A stretch of DNA of 64,000 nt. It comes from Trichuris trichiura (Eukaryota; Nematoda; Enoplea; Trichinellida; Trichuridae). Below are positions 12,555 to 22,009 of the stretch, in pieces. The position numbers and the translations under genes are program-made. Location of the stretch: positions 248,001-312,000 of the forward strand of contig JBAJFE010000045.1 of the NCBI GenBank assembly GCA_037903355.1. The letters are read 5' to 3'. Under the pieces are notes generated by a model. That model was given only the letters and a program-made list of their open reading frames with translations, ran no database searches and was not told the origin of the DNA. Each line of letters opens with the position of its first letter. Within the stretch, counting starts at the first letter, position 1.

Positions 12555-12560
12555 TATAAA
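12555..12560 (+). promoter_or_regulatory. TATA box of the start-less peptide-gene copy
   Basis: TATAAA lies 44 bases before the TTG that replaces the start codon, the same spacing as in the three related genes (44-47). Confidence 0.55.
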
Positions 12561-12598
12561 GAAGTCAGTATTACAGTAAACATTAAACGGCTGAAATC

Positions 12599-13360
12599 TT
12601 GAAATCGTTCGCTGTTATCATTCTCTTCGCCATTGCTTTCCGAAGTGAAATAGAAAGTAGAACTGACGCTAACGTTCATGGCAACCCTGAAGCTGATGAA
12701 CAAGCTATACGACTTCACGTAGGAAAATTTTCGAGGTGAAATTAAGCAACCTCTGCTGCCGATAAAGCACGGTGCTAAATCTGTTGTTGTATTAAAAGTC
12801 TGTTCTAATCTGCTGTTAAAATAAGCAGCTCGCTTTGTCCAGCAACTGAAGTGTTTGGCAAGCAGTTGTTTGTCCTTTTAGCCGCAATGCTAATAGACAT
12901 TGAAAGTAGACAAGCCGCATTATGAGAGCATCAATAGTAAAACATTTATGTTAGCAATTGATCAAGGCATTGGTGTAGCACAAACAAGGAAAAAATATGT
13001 ATCCATTTCAATAATCTGTATATCAAAGCCTGTCTGATAAAGTCATGCCCAAACTGTGACTTATAAATCGATTTATTCGATGCATCTGAACATCAATTGT
13101 ACAACGGTTTTTTAAAGCACGATTGCTTTTTCTATGGACACGCAAGTAGAATTACTATGGTTGAAATACTTTTTATGACTGACAAAGCAACATACAAGTA
13201 CGCTAAGGTTGACCGCTTCCAATTCTCAAGAATCGCTTAGGCCACGGTAGGGATTAACCCAAGAACGATGTTTCTCCTTGACTGTTCCCTGCCATTCCAG
13301 AAGGGTACATACTTGCATTGCAAAATGTTAGCCTGTCTTCTCTGTAGCTGTACGCATGGA
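12599..13360 (+). pseudogene. fourth copy of the six-cysteine peptide gene, start codon lost
   Basis: At 12599 a frame reads (TTG)KSFAVIILFAIAFRSEIES, the same kind of signal peptide as the exon-1 copies at 15945, 26652 and 39552, but TTG stands where the others have ATG. The first in-frame codon upstream that matters is a TAA at 12584, so no other ATG serves. A possible donor (GTAGGA) follows in phase 0. At 13301, after the acceptor CCATTCCAG, a phase-0 frame begins with Lys and keeps C-x4-C-x9-C, the first three cysteines of the family spacing. It has two extra cysteines, and then loses register and stops at 13358. I infer a decayed paralogue; use of TTG as a start cannot be excluded. Confidence 0.5.
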
Positions 13361-14258
13361 AGCTGCCAAGGTAAACAGAGATGTGATTAGCTTCCAGAGA
13401 ATTTAGCGTAAATATTTCTGCGCTGTGATTAACGCCTACGTTATGCTCTGGAACGCAGTTAGGCGGGGAATTTTATTTTATTAAAGAGATGCTCCCATTA
13501 GCTGTGGCTGAAAGTGAATTTTTGTAATAATACTTTTCATTATTCATTACAGTGCTGGTCTTTTTACCACAGCTACTAAATGGCCTCAAAATTCTTTTGC
13601 AGAACGTAATAAATGAGTGCATGGGCAGAGTCTGTTCAAGAAAACTTAGCGACGCAAAACTAGGCATTAAACGAAAGAATAGTGGCCGCGCTGAACGTGC
13701 CCATAAGTGAAATAGTGCATAGATGAATGCGTAGCCGGCAAGCATGTTATTAGTTTGATTGAGAAGTAAATTGCTGATTCCATGATACAAAATGGATAAG
13801 TTGTCACAAGCTCTTTCTTTCCCCTGAACAGTGAAAGAAACAGCTTTTAGCTGCTTTGCTGTCATCTGTCACTTCCATTAATAGAGTCAGATACAGCATG
13901 CCAACTGCGAAATCGTTAAACGTTAACGGAGCAATACGGAATACTGAAAACGCATCTGAACCCATATACGACTTGGGAATATGCAAAGTGAATTCAGCGT
14001 TCAAGTAATTTATAGAGGTTACTTAAAGCCCTGATTACACTGTCTAAGGAAGCTAGTGCGTCTTAAACGGAATCACTTTCATATGCCGAAAAGTAATACG
14101 CATTGCGGCATGAGAAATAAAAGTAAGCTTTGCTCCATTGATGGTTATGTGATTATGCGCGAATTGGCGATCCATGTGGCGATGCTGACGCAGACCATGT
14201 TTCTGTGAGTAGCTCTTGCATAGAAAATGAAGCTCCTTCTGACTGTGAGTAGCTGGAA
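13361..14258. other. no gene seen
   Basis: The minus-strand frames at 13473-13865 and 13804-14004 lack start context, splice sites and family similarity that I can recognise. Confidence 0.35.
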
Positions 14259-14568
14259 CATAGGTTCTCAAAGTAGACTATATCGCCCCCCGGGGAGCGC
14301 TGGGAACCCAGTGCGGGGGCGTTGAGAATCACGTAAGAGCAACTCAAGCACAATTGTTCCGATCGCATGAGGTCTATCACGGAGACTGGCATAAGAGTGC
14401 CGGCTGTTCACGTAGGCGATAGCGCATCTTTACATCATATCATTTCTGTTCATGTTCAAGAAATACTAGTGATGCAAAGCGCTATCGGTCTCAGAATGGT
14501 TGAATTCGGTTGCAAATTATCAAAGTCATGTTCTGAAAATTTCATTTCCTGTAAGCTGAATTTTATTA
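14259..14568 (-). mobile_element. right half of a non-autonomous hAT element (separated by inversion)
   Basis: It starts with CATAGGTTCTCAAAG and matches the reverse complement of 33476-33180, the right end of the hAT element at 29032-33476, over about 300 bases. The match stops exactly where Tigger copy A begins. The 8 bases before it are AGCTGGAA. The missing left half is at 18489-19162, beyond the inverted segment. Confidence 0.85.
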
Positions 14569-15748
14569 CAGTGAAACCTCCCTAATCCGAACCTCCCTAA
14601 TCCGAATCCCTCTCTAATCCGAATTCGTGGAAGAGAACAATAGAACGACAGTACACAATAAAGATAATTAGGCTACTTGTGCGAAACGCACAGTCATTTG
14701 GCGGAAACGGCTATAAGGGCAGCAAACAACTAGCCAATGGTCCTTCCGCTATATGCTAACATAGGCACAGTCCAGCCACGGCTTTGGCGAGCCAAACTGG
14801 ACCAATAGGTTGGCTACAACAATTCACCTCGTGACATAAGCTTCCACAAATAAACGGAAATATGCAACATAGCAGTCTATATTGACATCGGATAGAGCTA
14901 GTCATATGTATATCAATACGCTGCGGAAGGACCGTTAATCTAATTGCAGGATATGAACAAAAATAGAATCGTGTTATGTGAAGGTAGGGCTACCACCGCA
15001 TTATACGTGAAGAGACCGTATTTAAGGAGAGCAATACGGGAGTCATTATCACTGTGTTCTGGTGTGTTCTACGGTTGTGCAGTTGTCCAAATGTATAAAA
15101 TGGAGCACATTACGCTCATGATAGAGAAGAAGGCGGAGATTATCAAAGCATTGAGGAGTGGAGTGACCGGCCGAAGAACAGGAAGAATGCGATGGACGGC
15201 GCTATTTATGCTTAAAAAGCGTTCGTGACTTAGCCGCTAGCAAACGTCAAAGCCTGTTGAAACAGATGCTAACAACTAACTACAAAGAATAAATTTAGAC
15301 TTCTTGGATTTATATTACACAGGTAGAAAGGATGGACACTGTCGCGCAACCCAGGAAACAAAGGTTACAATGGCCTAGAAATCGCACATTAATCGGGAGC
15401 TAACTTAATTTTTTTTCGATTCAGCAGAACTGGCCAGCATTTACGAATATGGGAAAATAGGCTCATGGAAACTATTTCGCATGCCGCTTCGCGGTACAGC
15501 GTCCACACCATATAATAAACACGTTTCCGCTGGTCAATTGTTTTCCCGAATCAGACAGACTCGCCGCCCTCGTTAAGTTATTCACCGCTTACAGAGACTG
15601 AAATCGCGCTGTAGACACCAGGAAAGTGCATCTAAGATTGCATTACCTGCTTTTCTGTGGCCTACTGTAAGCCTCCTCCATAATCCGAATTCTTCTATAA
15701 TCCGAACTACCCCCGCCCCGACGTGTTCGGATTAGGGAGGTTTCACTG
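14569..15748 (+). mobile_element. Tigger/pogo non-autonomous element, copy A (1180 bp)
   Basis: It is bounded by the inverted repeats CAGTGAAACCTCCCTAATCC... and ...GGATTAGGGAGGTTTCACTG and flanked by TA on both sides. The terminal motif and TA target fit the Tigger/pogo group. The length is the same as copy B (19163-20342), which lies in opposite orientation. Every stretch I compared is identical, including a 94-codon frame. It interrupts a hAT element. Confidence 0.9.
14944..15228 (+). pseudogene. transposase N-terminal remnant in Tigger copy A
   Basis: A 94-codon frame whose last third reads ITLMIEKKAEIIKALRSG. This resembles the first helix-turn-helix of pogo/CENP-B-type transposases (L-x-EK-x-EIIK-x-L-x-x-G). 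The rest of the DNA-binding region and the whole DDE catalytic domain are missing. The element therefore needs a transposase supplied in trans. The frame is probably not a host gene. Confidence 0.6.
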
Positions 15749-15852
15749 TACTATATTTGGCATTGGCCTATACAGCCAGTAAGAAGCGTATAGTTCTTTG
15801 TTTAACGCAAATTGGCTCATGACTTGTTCGTGTGCGAAATTGCATAACTTAC

Positions 15853-15945
15853 CGAGACGGGGTTGGCGACGGGAACGGCTTTAGCTTCTGCTTCATTATG
15901 GAATGCAACAGCAAAGAGGATGAGAAGAGCGAATACTTTCATCAT
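15853..15945 (-). CDS. exon 1 (signal peptide) of peptide gene 1, stranded by inversion
   Basis: On the minus strand ATGATGAAAGTATTC opens a 31-codon frame, MMKVFALLILFAVAFHNEAE followed by AKAVPVANPVS. It ends in phase 0 on the strong donor GTAAGT (15852-15847). The hydrophobic core, the MMK/MK start and the phase-0 donor match exon 1 of the peptide genes at 26652 and 39552. Nothing on the minus strand downstream provides a cysteine exon: the donor reads straight into Tigger copy A. The matching second exon is at 21510 on the plus strand. In this orientation the gene cannot make the family peptide. Confidence 0.75.
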
Positions 15946-15983
15946 TTTCGTTTTTGAATGTGATCTTTCTATCATGTCTGGTG

Positions 15984-15991
15984 AATTTATA
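15984..15991 (-). promoter_or_regulatory. TATA box of peptide gene 1
   Basis: TATAAATT on the minus strand lies 46 bases before the first ATG (15945), the spacing shared by the other copies. The promoter was carried along with exon 1 in the inverted segment. Confidence 0.65.
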
Positions 15992-15999
15992 CTGACAGA

Positions 16000-18488
16000 G
16001 ACAGTGAGAGCGGAAAGCTGAACATACCGAATTTGTCAAACTTTTTTTGTGTCCGTTTGCGTAGTGCGCATAGCAGTCCGGCAAAAAATTGTTACGGATA
16101 TCAAGTGGTGTTTACACAACAGTGTCCTCAATGATTTTTTACCGCGAAACGACTACGATTCATTTGTTCAAAACTTACCTGTCTTTAAAACTGCTGCAGT
16201 TTTAACACGTTGAAAATGGGTAAACATAAGCTGTGTAACTTTTGAGGACCGAAAGTCGGTTTGGTCTATTCATTCATCATATATCAACGGTAAAATTCCT
16301 GATCGCAGAGCTTGTAGAACCACTAGTTTCTGAGGCGTCAGCATGTCGCGTTGCAAAATGTTCAACTCGCTAAATTGTGGCAGGTAGCAGCGCGATGTAT
16401 GAAAATGTCGTGACTCAAACTTCAGGTGGATTATTTAAGGTGAAATTCTATTTTTAAAAGACACCATTTAGGTATAGATTAATGCGTTTATGATCAATGA
16501 ATTTTGCAGTCAGGTCTTCAGAGCCAGACATTTCTGCTAGTCTTGCAGACAAATTTGTACTTTACCTTTTGCAAAGTATGTCTTGCAGTGGTTGTTGCAA
16601 ATGATCTCTTCCTTTTCTACCTACTGATACTTTCATTAATCCGTGCCCATGTTATAACACGAGTTCTTTTGTTCACTGGCAACTCTTCACTGCAGTGAAA
16701 ATTTGATCACTGAACAAGTTGTACAGAAGATAGTTTGCACAATTACAAGATTTCGACTGAACCCACGAGTTTTCAGAATGCTTATGTTTTCACGGTGACT
16801 CGTCACGGGGCGTGTAATTCTGGATGTCTTATAGGCGTTCTTCATGCGACATTGTTTGTGGCAGTTCCATTAGATAGTGATATTAACAGCAAGGCGATAC
16901 ACAAGGGGCTGATACCCGGTACTAGGGGCGCTGACAGATTCCATAGTGGCGGTGGACGCCAAAAGGGGCAGTTGGGAGCCGGTAAGGCGCTCAGGGGAAA
17001 GGTGAGCGACTATGGGACTGAGGGGCTGGGGAGAGGTGGGTCAGTACGACCGCCAACGTGCGCCTTGAGGCGCAGCTGGACTGCGTTCGCAGGCGTTGCA
17101 AGGGTGCTGAATTGAACTCTGCGTCGCTGAAGCACATCTTCTATTAGTCACTCTGCTGAGCCGCGGATGTTTGGTCAAATATGCAGCAATACTTGTAATA
17201 GCGATGGTAAATGACGCGCTTTTTATTTGAGTTGCTCTTTTCGCTAAGAGTAGGTGCCTTTCTGGGTCTCCAATAAAAGCAGATGTCTTTCTGGGACTCC
17301 CTTTCCAGCAAACACTACTCACTCTTCATTTCTGCTGTATAAATATCCGCGCGTTCTCTCCATCGCTTCCAAGAATAGCACAAGACTATGGTTAGTTCTG
17401 GCCACAAAAGCAAATCGTGTCTTCGTTGTCTATAGTCTGTTGTAAAAAGGCTGCTAATCTCCCTCCCTTCGCCATCGTTAGTCAGGCATTGTTTTAGCGT
17501 CGTTGCTGATCTCGTAACAAAGAAGCGCAACTGCTTACAAATACTCAATCAAGAGGATCTACAGCTTCAATTGACGGCAATGAAGCCGAACATAGAGAAC
17601 CTACTTCGCTCGCATGTGCGCCATAGAGCCACTCTCTGTTAACATTGCTTTTGACTGACGTGAGGTAGTAAAGTAAAGCAAACTGGTAGAGCTCTGTCAT
17701 AAACGTGCAGCTAACGAAACCGAAAATAACGTGAAAACAGAGGCGGATACCAAGCTGACATGAGTGTCGCCGAAAAAATCCGCCCCTTCACCCTTCCATC
17801 TTTTTCTCCTATTCACTGCGAGAGCATTTGGAACATTTATGCGCAAGGGGGGGGGCGATGGCAAGCTCAGAGCCTGAACAAAGGGCAATGGTGAGCTCGA
17901 CTGTAAGAAACACTGTACTAGTGAAATGCAGTTGCACTTTTTGTAATTAAGTAATGTTACTCTCTCAGATAGATTAGATTATATTTTTTTATCGAAAAAA
18001 TGTGTTCACGCAATCGTCCTGTTCTTGTTGTCCCTTCTAATAGTTTCACCTCTTTCAAGAGTTCTGATGCCTTGCAAGTAGCCAGTTTTTTGTCGGTTTT
18101 AGAATTGACTGCAAAAATTTTTTTATTGACTACGTTATTGTTTTCTCGCTGCAAGAACTATTACGTTTTGTTATATACGCTACTCAATCCATTAATCCTT
18201 TCCATTAAGGTTTCCCACTAATTGCCATATATTGTTAAAAATAGGCTTTCAGCATCTGAGATTATATCTTGTAAATTGGGATCATCTGTATTGCGACACA
18301 GGGACTTCTAACACTTGCAGCCGACTGCGTGAATTATTTCGTTTTGAGAAGAGGAACGTTTTCGTTCCAGCTGGATAAATGTGTGTAAATAATAGGATGC
18401 AGTGGGAATTCTGCGGAAGTACCCTTTTTTGTGCTTCTTTATTTTCATGGATCTTTATGAAGTGGATGGGGCCTACGTTCCTCCAGCT
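16000..18488. other. inverted single-copy spacer, G-rich patch
   Basis: This forms the bulk of the segment between the two opposed Tigger copies. No gene is seen. A compositional outlier at about 16905-17110 is strongly G-rich on the plus strand (GGCGCTGACAG... GGGGAGAGGTGGG) and leaves one frame open (16735-17115), which I do not regard as coding. A poly-G run lies near 17847. Confidence 0.4.
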
Positions 18489-19162
18489 CATAGGTTTTCA
18501 AACGCTTTCGCTCGATCGTCCCCCGTGGGAAACGTTTTGCAATACCACTCACTATTCGTGGAAAAATGTTGCAGAAAATACTTCCGCTACGGTTGTCTTC
18601 GATGGCCACTCAGCCTTCTTTGAAACGCCTTATCAATTCATAGACAACCTATTTACGTGGTGCTTTACTTTCGTAAACCTGCTGAAAAGATTAAATAGTC
18701 CTCGTCGGCTGCCAACCAAGCTTGGATAGAAATTTAATGCTAGCTCTGACCTGAAAACGAAGACTTTCCGTATCACGAGAAAAATGGTTACTTTAGGAGC
18801 AGCGTCAGATAAGGTTATCTCTCCGTACAAGTCCAAAGATAACGAAGATAAGATTAAACATGTTTTAGCTCATCGGTTGGCGTCCTATTAGACACCGCCC
18901 GGTCTCTCTGGGAACTTTCCGAACATCACTCATATTTAGTCAAGAAAAAGATTTCAGCGAACTACTGAGCTAACCGCGCTTGCTCATGACCATAGTGAGT
19001 AACAAAGCCAAAATGGAATCTGCCTGTTCCGATGATTCCACAGCATCAGAACACATTTCAATCATTAGACATACTTTCACTGAGGAAAACTGAAAGCGCA
19101 TAGACAAGGAAAACGTTGCTGAGAATTGGAAAATTAAAATGTAAGTCTGCTAATTCACAATA
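18489..19162 (+). mobile_element. left half of the non-autonomous hAT element
   Basis: It begins CATAGGTTTTCAAACGC, matching the left end of the hAT element at 29032, then continues with sequence matching its right-hand interior (18935-19160 corresponds to 32950-33178). It is thus an internally deleted derivative. It stops exactly at Tigger copy B. The 8 bases before it, read on the opposite strand, are AGCTGGAG, 7 of 8 identical to the flank of the other half at 14251-14258. Confidence 0.85.
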
Positions 19163-20342
19163 CAGTGAAACCTCCCTAATCCGAACACGTCGGGGCGGGG
19201 GTAGTTCGGATTATAGAAGAATTCGGATTATGGAGGAGGCTTACAGTAGGCCACAGAAAAGCAGGTAATGCAATCTTAGATGCACTTTCCTGGTGTCTAC
19301 AGCGCGATTTCAGTCTCTGTAAGCGGTGAATAACTTAACGAGGGCGGCGAGTCTGTCTGATTCGGGAAAACAATTGACCAGCGGAAACGTGTTTATTATA
19401 TGGTGTGGACGCTGTACCGCGAAGCGGCATGCGAAATAGTTTCCATGAGCCTATTTTCCCATATTCGTAAATGCTGGCCAGTTCTGCTGAATCGAAAAAA
19501 AATTAAGTTAGCTCCCGATTAATGTGCGATTTCTAGGCCATTGTAACCTTTGTTTCCTGGGTTGCGCGACAGTGTCCATCCTTTCTACCTGTGTAATATA
19601 AATCCAAGAAGTCTAAATTTATTCTTTGTAGTTAGTTGTTAGCATCTGTTTCAACAGGCTTTGACGTTTGCTAGCGGCTAAGTCACGAACGCTTTTTAAG
19701 CATAAATAGCGCCGTCCATCGCATTCTTCCTGTTCTTCGGCCGGTCACTCCACTCCTCAATGCTTTGATAATCTCCGCCTTCTTCTCTATCATGAGCGTA
19801 ATGTGCTCCATTTTATACATTTGGACAACTGCACAACCGTAGAACACACCAGAACACAGTGATAATGACTCCCGTATTGCTCTCCTTAAATACGGTCTCT
19901 TCACGTATAATGCGGTGGTAGCCCTACCTTCACATAACACGATTCTATTTTTGTTCATATCCTGCAATTAGATTAACGGTCCTTCCGCAGCGTATTGATA
20001 TACATATGACTAGCTCTATCCGATGTCAATATAGACTGCTATGTTGCATATTTCCGTTTATTTGTGGAAGCTTATGTCACGAGGTGAATTGTTGTAGCCA
20101 ACCTATTGGTCCAGTTTGGCTCGCCAAAGCCGTGGCTGGACTGTGCCTATGTTAGCATATAGCGGAAGGACCATTGGCTAGTTGTTTGCTGCCCTTATAG
20201 CCGTTTCCGCCAAATGACTGTGCGTTTCGCACAAGTAGCCTAATTATCTTTATTGTGTACTGTCGTTCTATTGTTCTCTTCCACGAATTCGGATTAGAGA
20301 GGGATTCGGATTAGGGAGGTTCGGATTAGGGAGGTTTCACTG
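19163..20342 (-). mobile_element. Tigger/pogo non-autonomous element, copy B (1180 bp)
   Basis: Reverse-oriented twin of copy A, with the same ends and TA flanks. In the reconstructed ancestral order it would lie in intron 1 of peptide gene 1, about 100 bases after exon 1 and about 1.17 kb before exon 2. The near-perfect identity of A and B suggests recent insertion or gene conversion. Confidence 0.9.
19683..19967 (-). pseudogene. transposase N-terminal remnant in Tigger copy B
   Basis: A 94-codon frame with a translation identical to the one in copy A, including the CENP-B-like motif EKKAEIIKALRSG. No catalytic domain. Confidence 0.6.
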
Positions 20343-20575
20343 TAGTATTGTTAGTACTTTGTGGTACACTGTTAACAAAGGCATGTCCACCTGTTGTTAC
20401 ATGAAGAAATGCGGAATCAAAGAAGAACCGTTCGACAGCCACTTTACATCCTCTTTATCACCTGCACTAATCGACGCTGAAGGGGAACAGGATGTAACCA
20501 GCAAGCGTTTTCGATAAGGACATTTGCATTGAGCATAAGTTTGCCTCAATATGAATGACGAAATAAATTGAAAAC

Positions 20576-20896
20576 ATGATGTTTTTGTACGGGAGTGTGA
20601 GTTTTCATATTGAAGAATGTCTTTATTACGGATTGTCTCCCGTTGTGTCTACGAGTCTACCCAGCAGAACAAAGTTAAATCCGTTTCACATTATCAAGCT
20701 AGTTTCTTTTTGCATGCAAGATGGCAATTACTTCACCTTTGACAACAAATACTACAAACAATCCAGCGGAGTCCCTATGGGCAGTTCTTTATCCCCAGTC
20801 TTAGCAGAAGTTTTTATGGAAAACCTTGAGAGAAGAATTTCCACACAACGGGAGGCAATCCGTAATAAAGACATTCTTCAAGACGAAATAAATTGA
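20576..20896 (+). pseudogene. reverse transcriptase fragment, Penelope-like
   Basis: The frame contains YFTFDNKYYKQSSGVPMGSS, LSPVLAEVFM and ENLERR. This is the reverse-transcriptase block around the conserved G-x-PMGSxLSPxLAxxxM motif, typical of Penelope-like retroelements. Only about 55 residues of the domain are recognisable. The catalytic YxDD block, the GIY-YIG endonuclease and element ends are not seen. It is a dead fragment in what would be intron 1 of peptide gene 1. Confidence 0.65.
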
Positions 20897-21509
20897 ACTT
20901 AATCTGACGAACTGCATTTGTACTTCATTTTTTAGTCAAGATCAAAAGATTATATAGTAACATTGCCAAAAATGCAAGTCATGTTTTCATTCAGTGAAAT
21001 TCTATCTATATTCTACATGTTCAAAACAAACTGTGCTTACACCGCAGGTGCAGTTACTATTGGTATAATCGAAAGGTTTCTTTTCTGCTAGCAAGGGACA
21101 ATACTTCCAAACTGGCCTTGATGCGTCCAATTGTTCGGAAGCGACCAGCTAGGGCGGAGCTAAAAGCAACGTATTCTATTGATTCATATTTTCGACTAGA
21201 GAAGGTCGCAAAACGTGTATGGGTGAATAGAGAACTATTAACGTATCTGCTCTCTCTCTCTTCGTACAGACGCTACACAGTTAGAAAAACATATTATTAA
21301 CTTTGTGAAACATGTATTGTTAATATTTCTGCATTATGCAGTTCACTCATACGTTGCTGTTTCAGCTGTAGTCATATCAGAAATTTTGTTTAATTATGAA
21401 GATGTCCATATTAACCATGACTGAATACTAATTTTTGCAATTTCCATCGCTTATTCCAGCGTTGGTCTTCTTAATTGAAACACTAAACGGTTCCAAACTT
21501 GTCTTGCAG

Positions 21510-21656
21510 GATACAATGAACCGTTGTATGGAGAAAGATTGTCATGGGAAGTTGAGTGATGCAAAAGTATGTTTTACTAGACGAGGAGGACCAGACTGTC
21601 CAACAAAAAAGAAGACTTACACAGATTGTATGGTGCAGTGTGTCATGAGGAAATAG
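21510..21656 (+). CDS. exon 2 (six-cysteine domain) of peptide gene 1
   Basis: The acceptor GTCTTGCAG opens phase 0 and 48 codons: DTMNRCMEKDC, then cysteines spaced x9, x8, x9, x3, ending CVMRK and TAG. The full spacing C-x4-C-x9-C-x8-C-x9-C-x3-C is the same as in the genes at 26652 and 39552. Directly after the stop stands a donor-like GTAGGTTA, as in the sister genes, and a 3' untranslated exon follows. No signal-peptide exon lies upstream on this strand; its partner is at 15945 on the opposite strand. It is an orphan exon unless the inversion is an assembly error. Confidence 0.75.
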   Translation, partial: DTMNRCMEKDCHGKLSDAKVCFTRRGGPDCPTKKKTYTDCMVQCVMRK

Positions 21657-21903
21657 GTAGGTTACTGTTTTCGTCATGGAGAGTTACGAACATTTTATAA
21701 GCGATTGTCTGCACCTGAACACTACGAATTGCTACTTTTATCCTGCCAATTTTATGTAATGCTCACGACGCTAAAAACAAAGAAATCAGGTCAACTGAAG
21801 GAGTTCCGGTTGTTTACAGTATATTAGGAGATATAGATTAGCTATTTTGAATTAGCGGCCAATCGATTATAGATGCTGAAATTTGACTTTTGTTGATATT
21901 TAG

Positions 21904-22005
21904 GTAACCCGTAGAACGATGACGTTGCACTGCAAGGAAGCACATTTCTAAGTGGAGTGACTTCGTACACTCGAGATGCGAATGCAATAATTTTTGAAAA
22001 ATAAA
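21904..22005 (+). terminator. 3' untranslated exon and poly(A) signal of peptide gene 1
   Basis: The acceptor TATTTAG is followed by a non-coding exon and AATAAA at 22000-22005. The context (TTTTTGAAAAATAAAAGCTG) resembles the 3' ends of gene 3 (TTTTGAATAATAAAAAACTG) and gene 2. Confidence 0.5.
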
Positions 22006-22009
22006 AGCT

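Noticed and set aside
13301..13358. A separate cysteine-rich toxin-like exon
   Set aside because: The first three cysteines fit the local family spacing and the copy upstream lacks a start codon, so a decayed paralogue explains it better.
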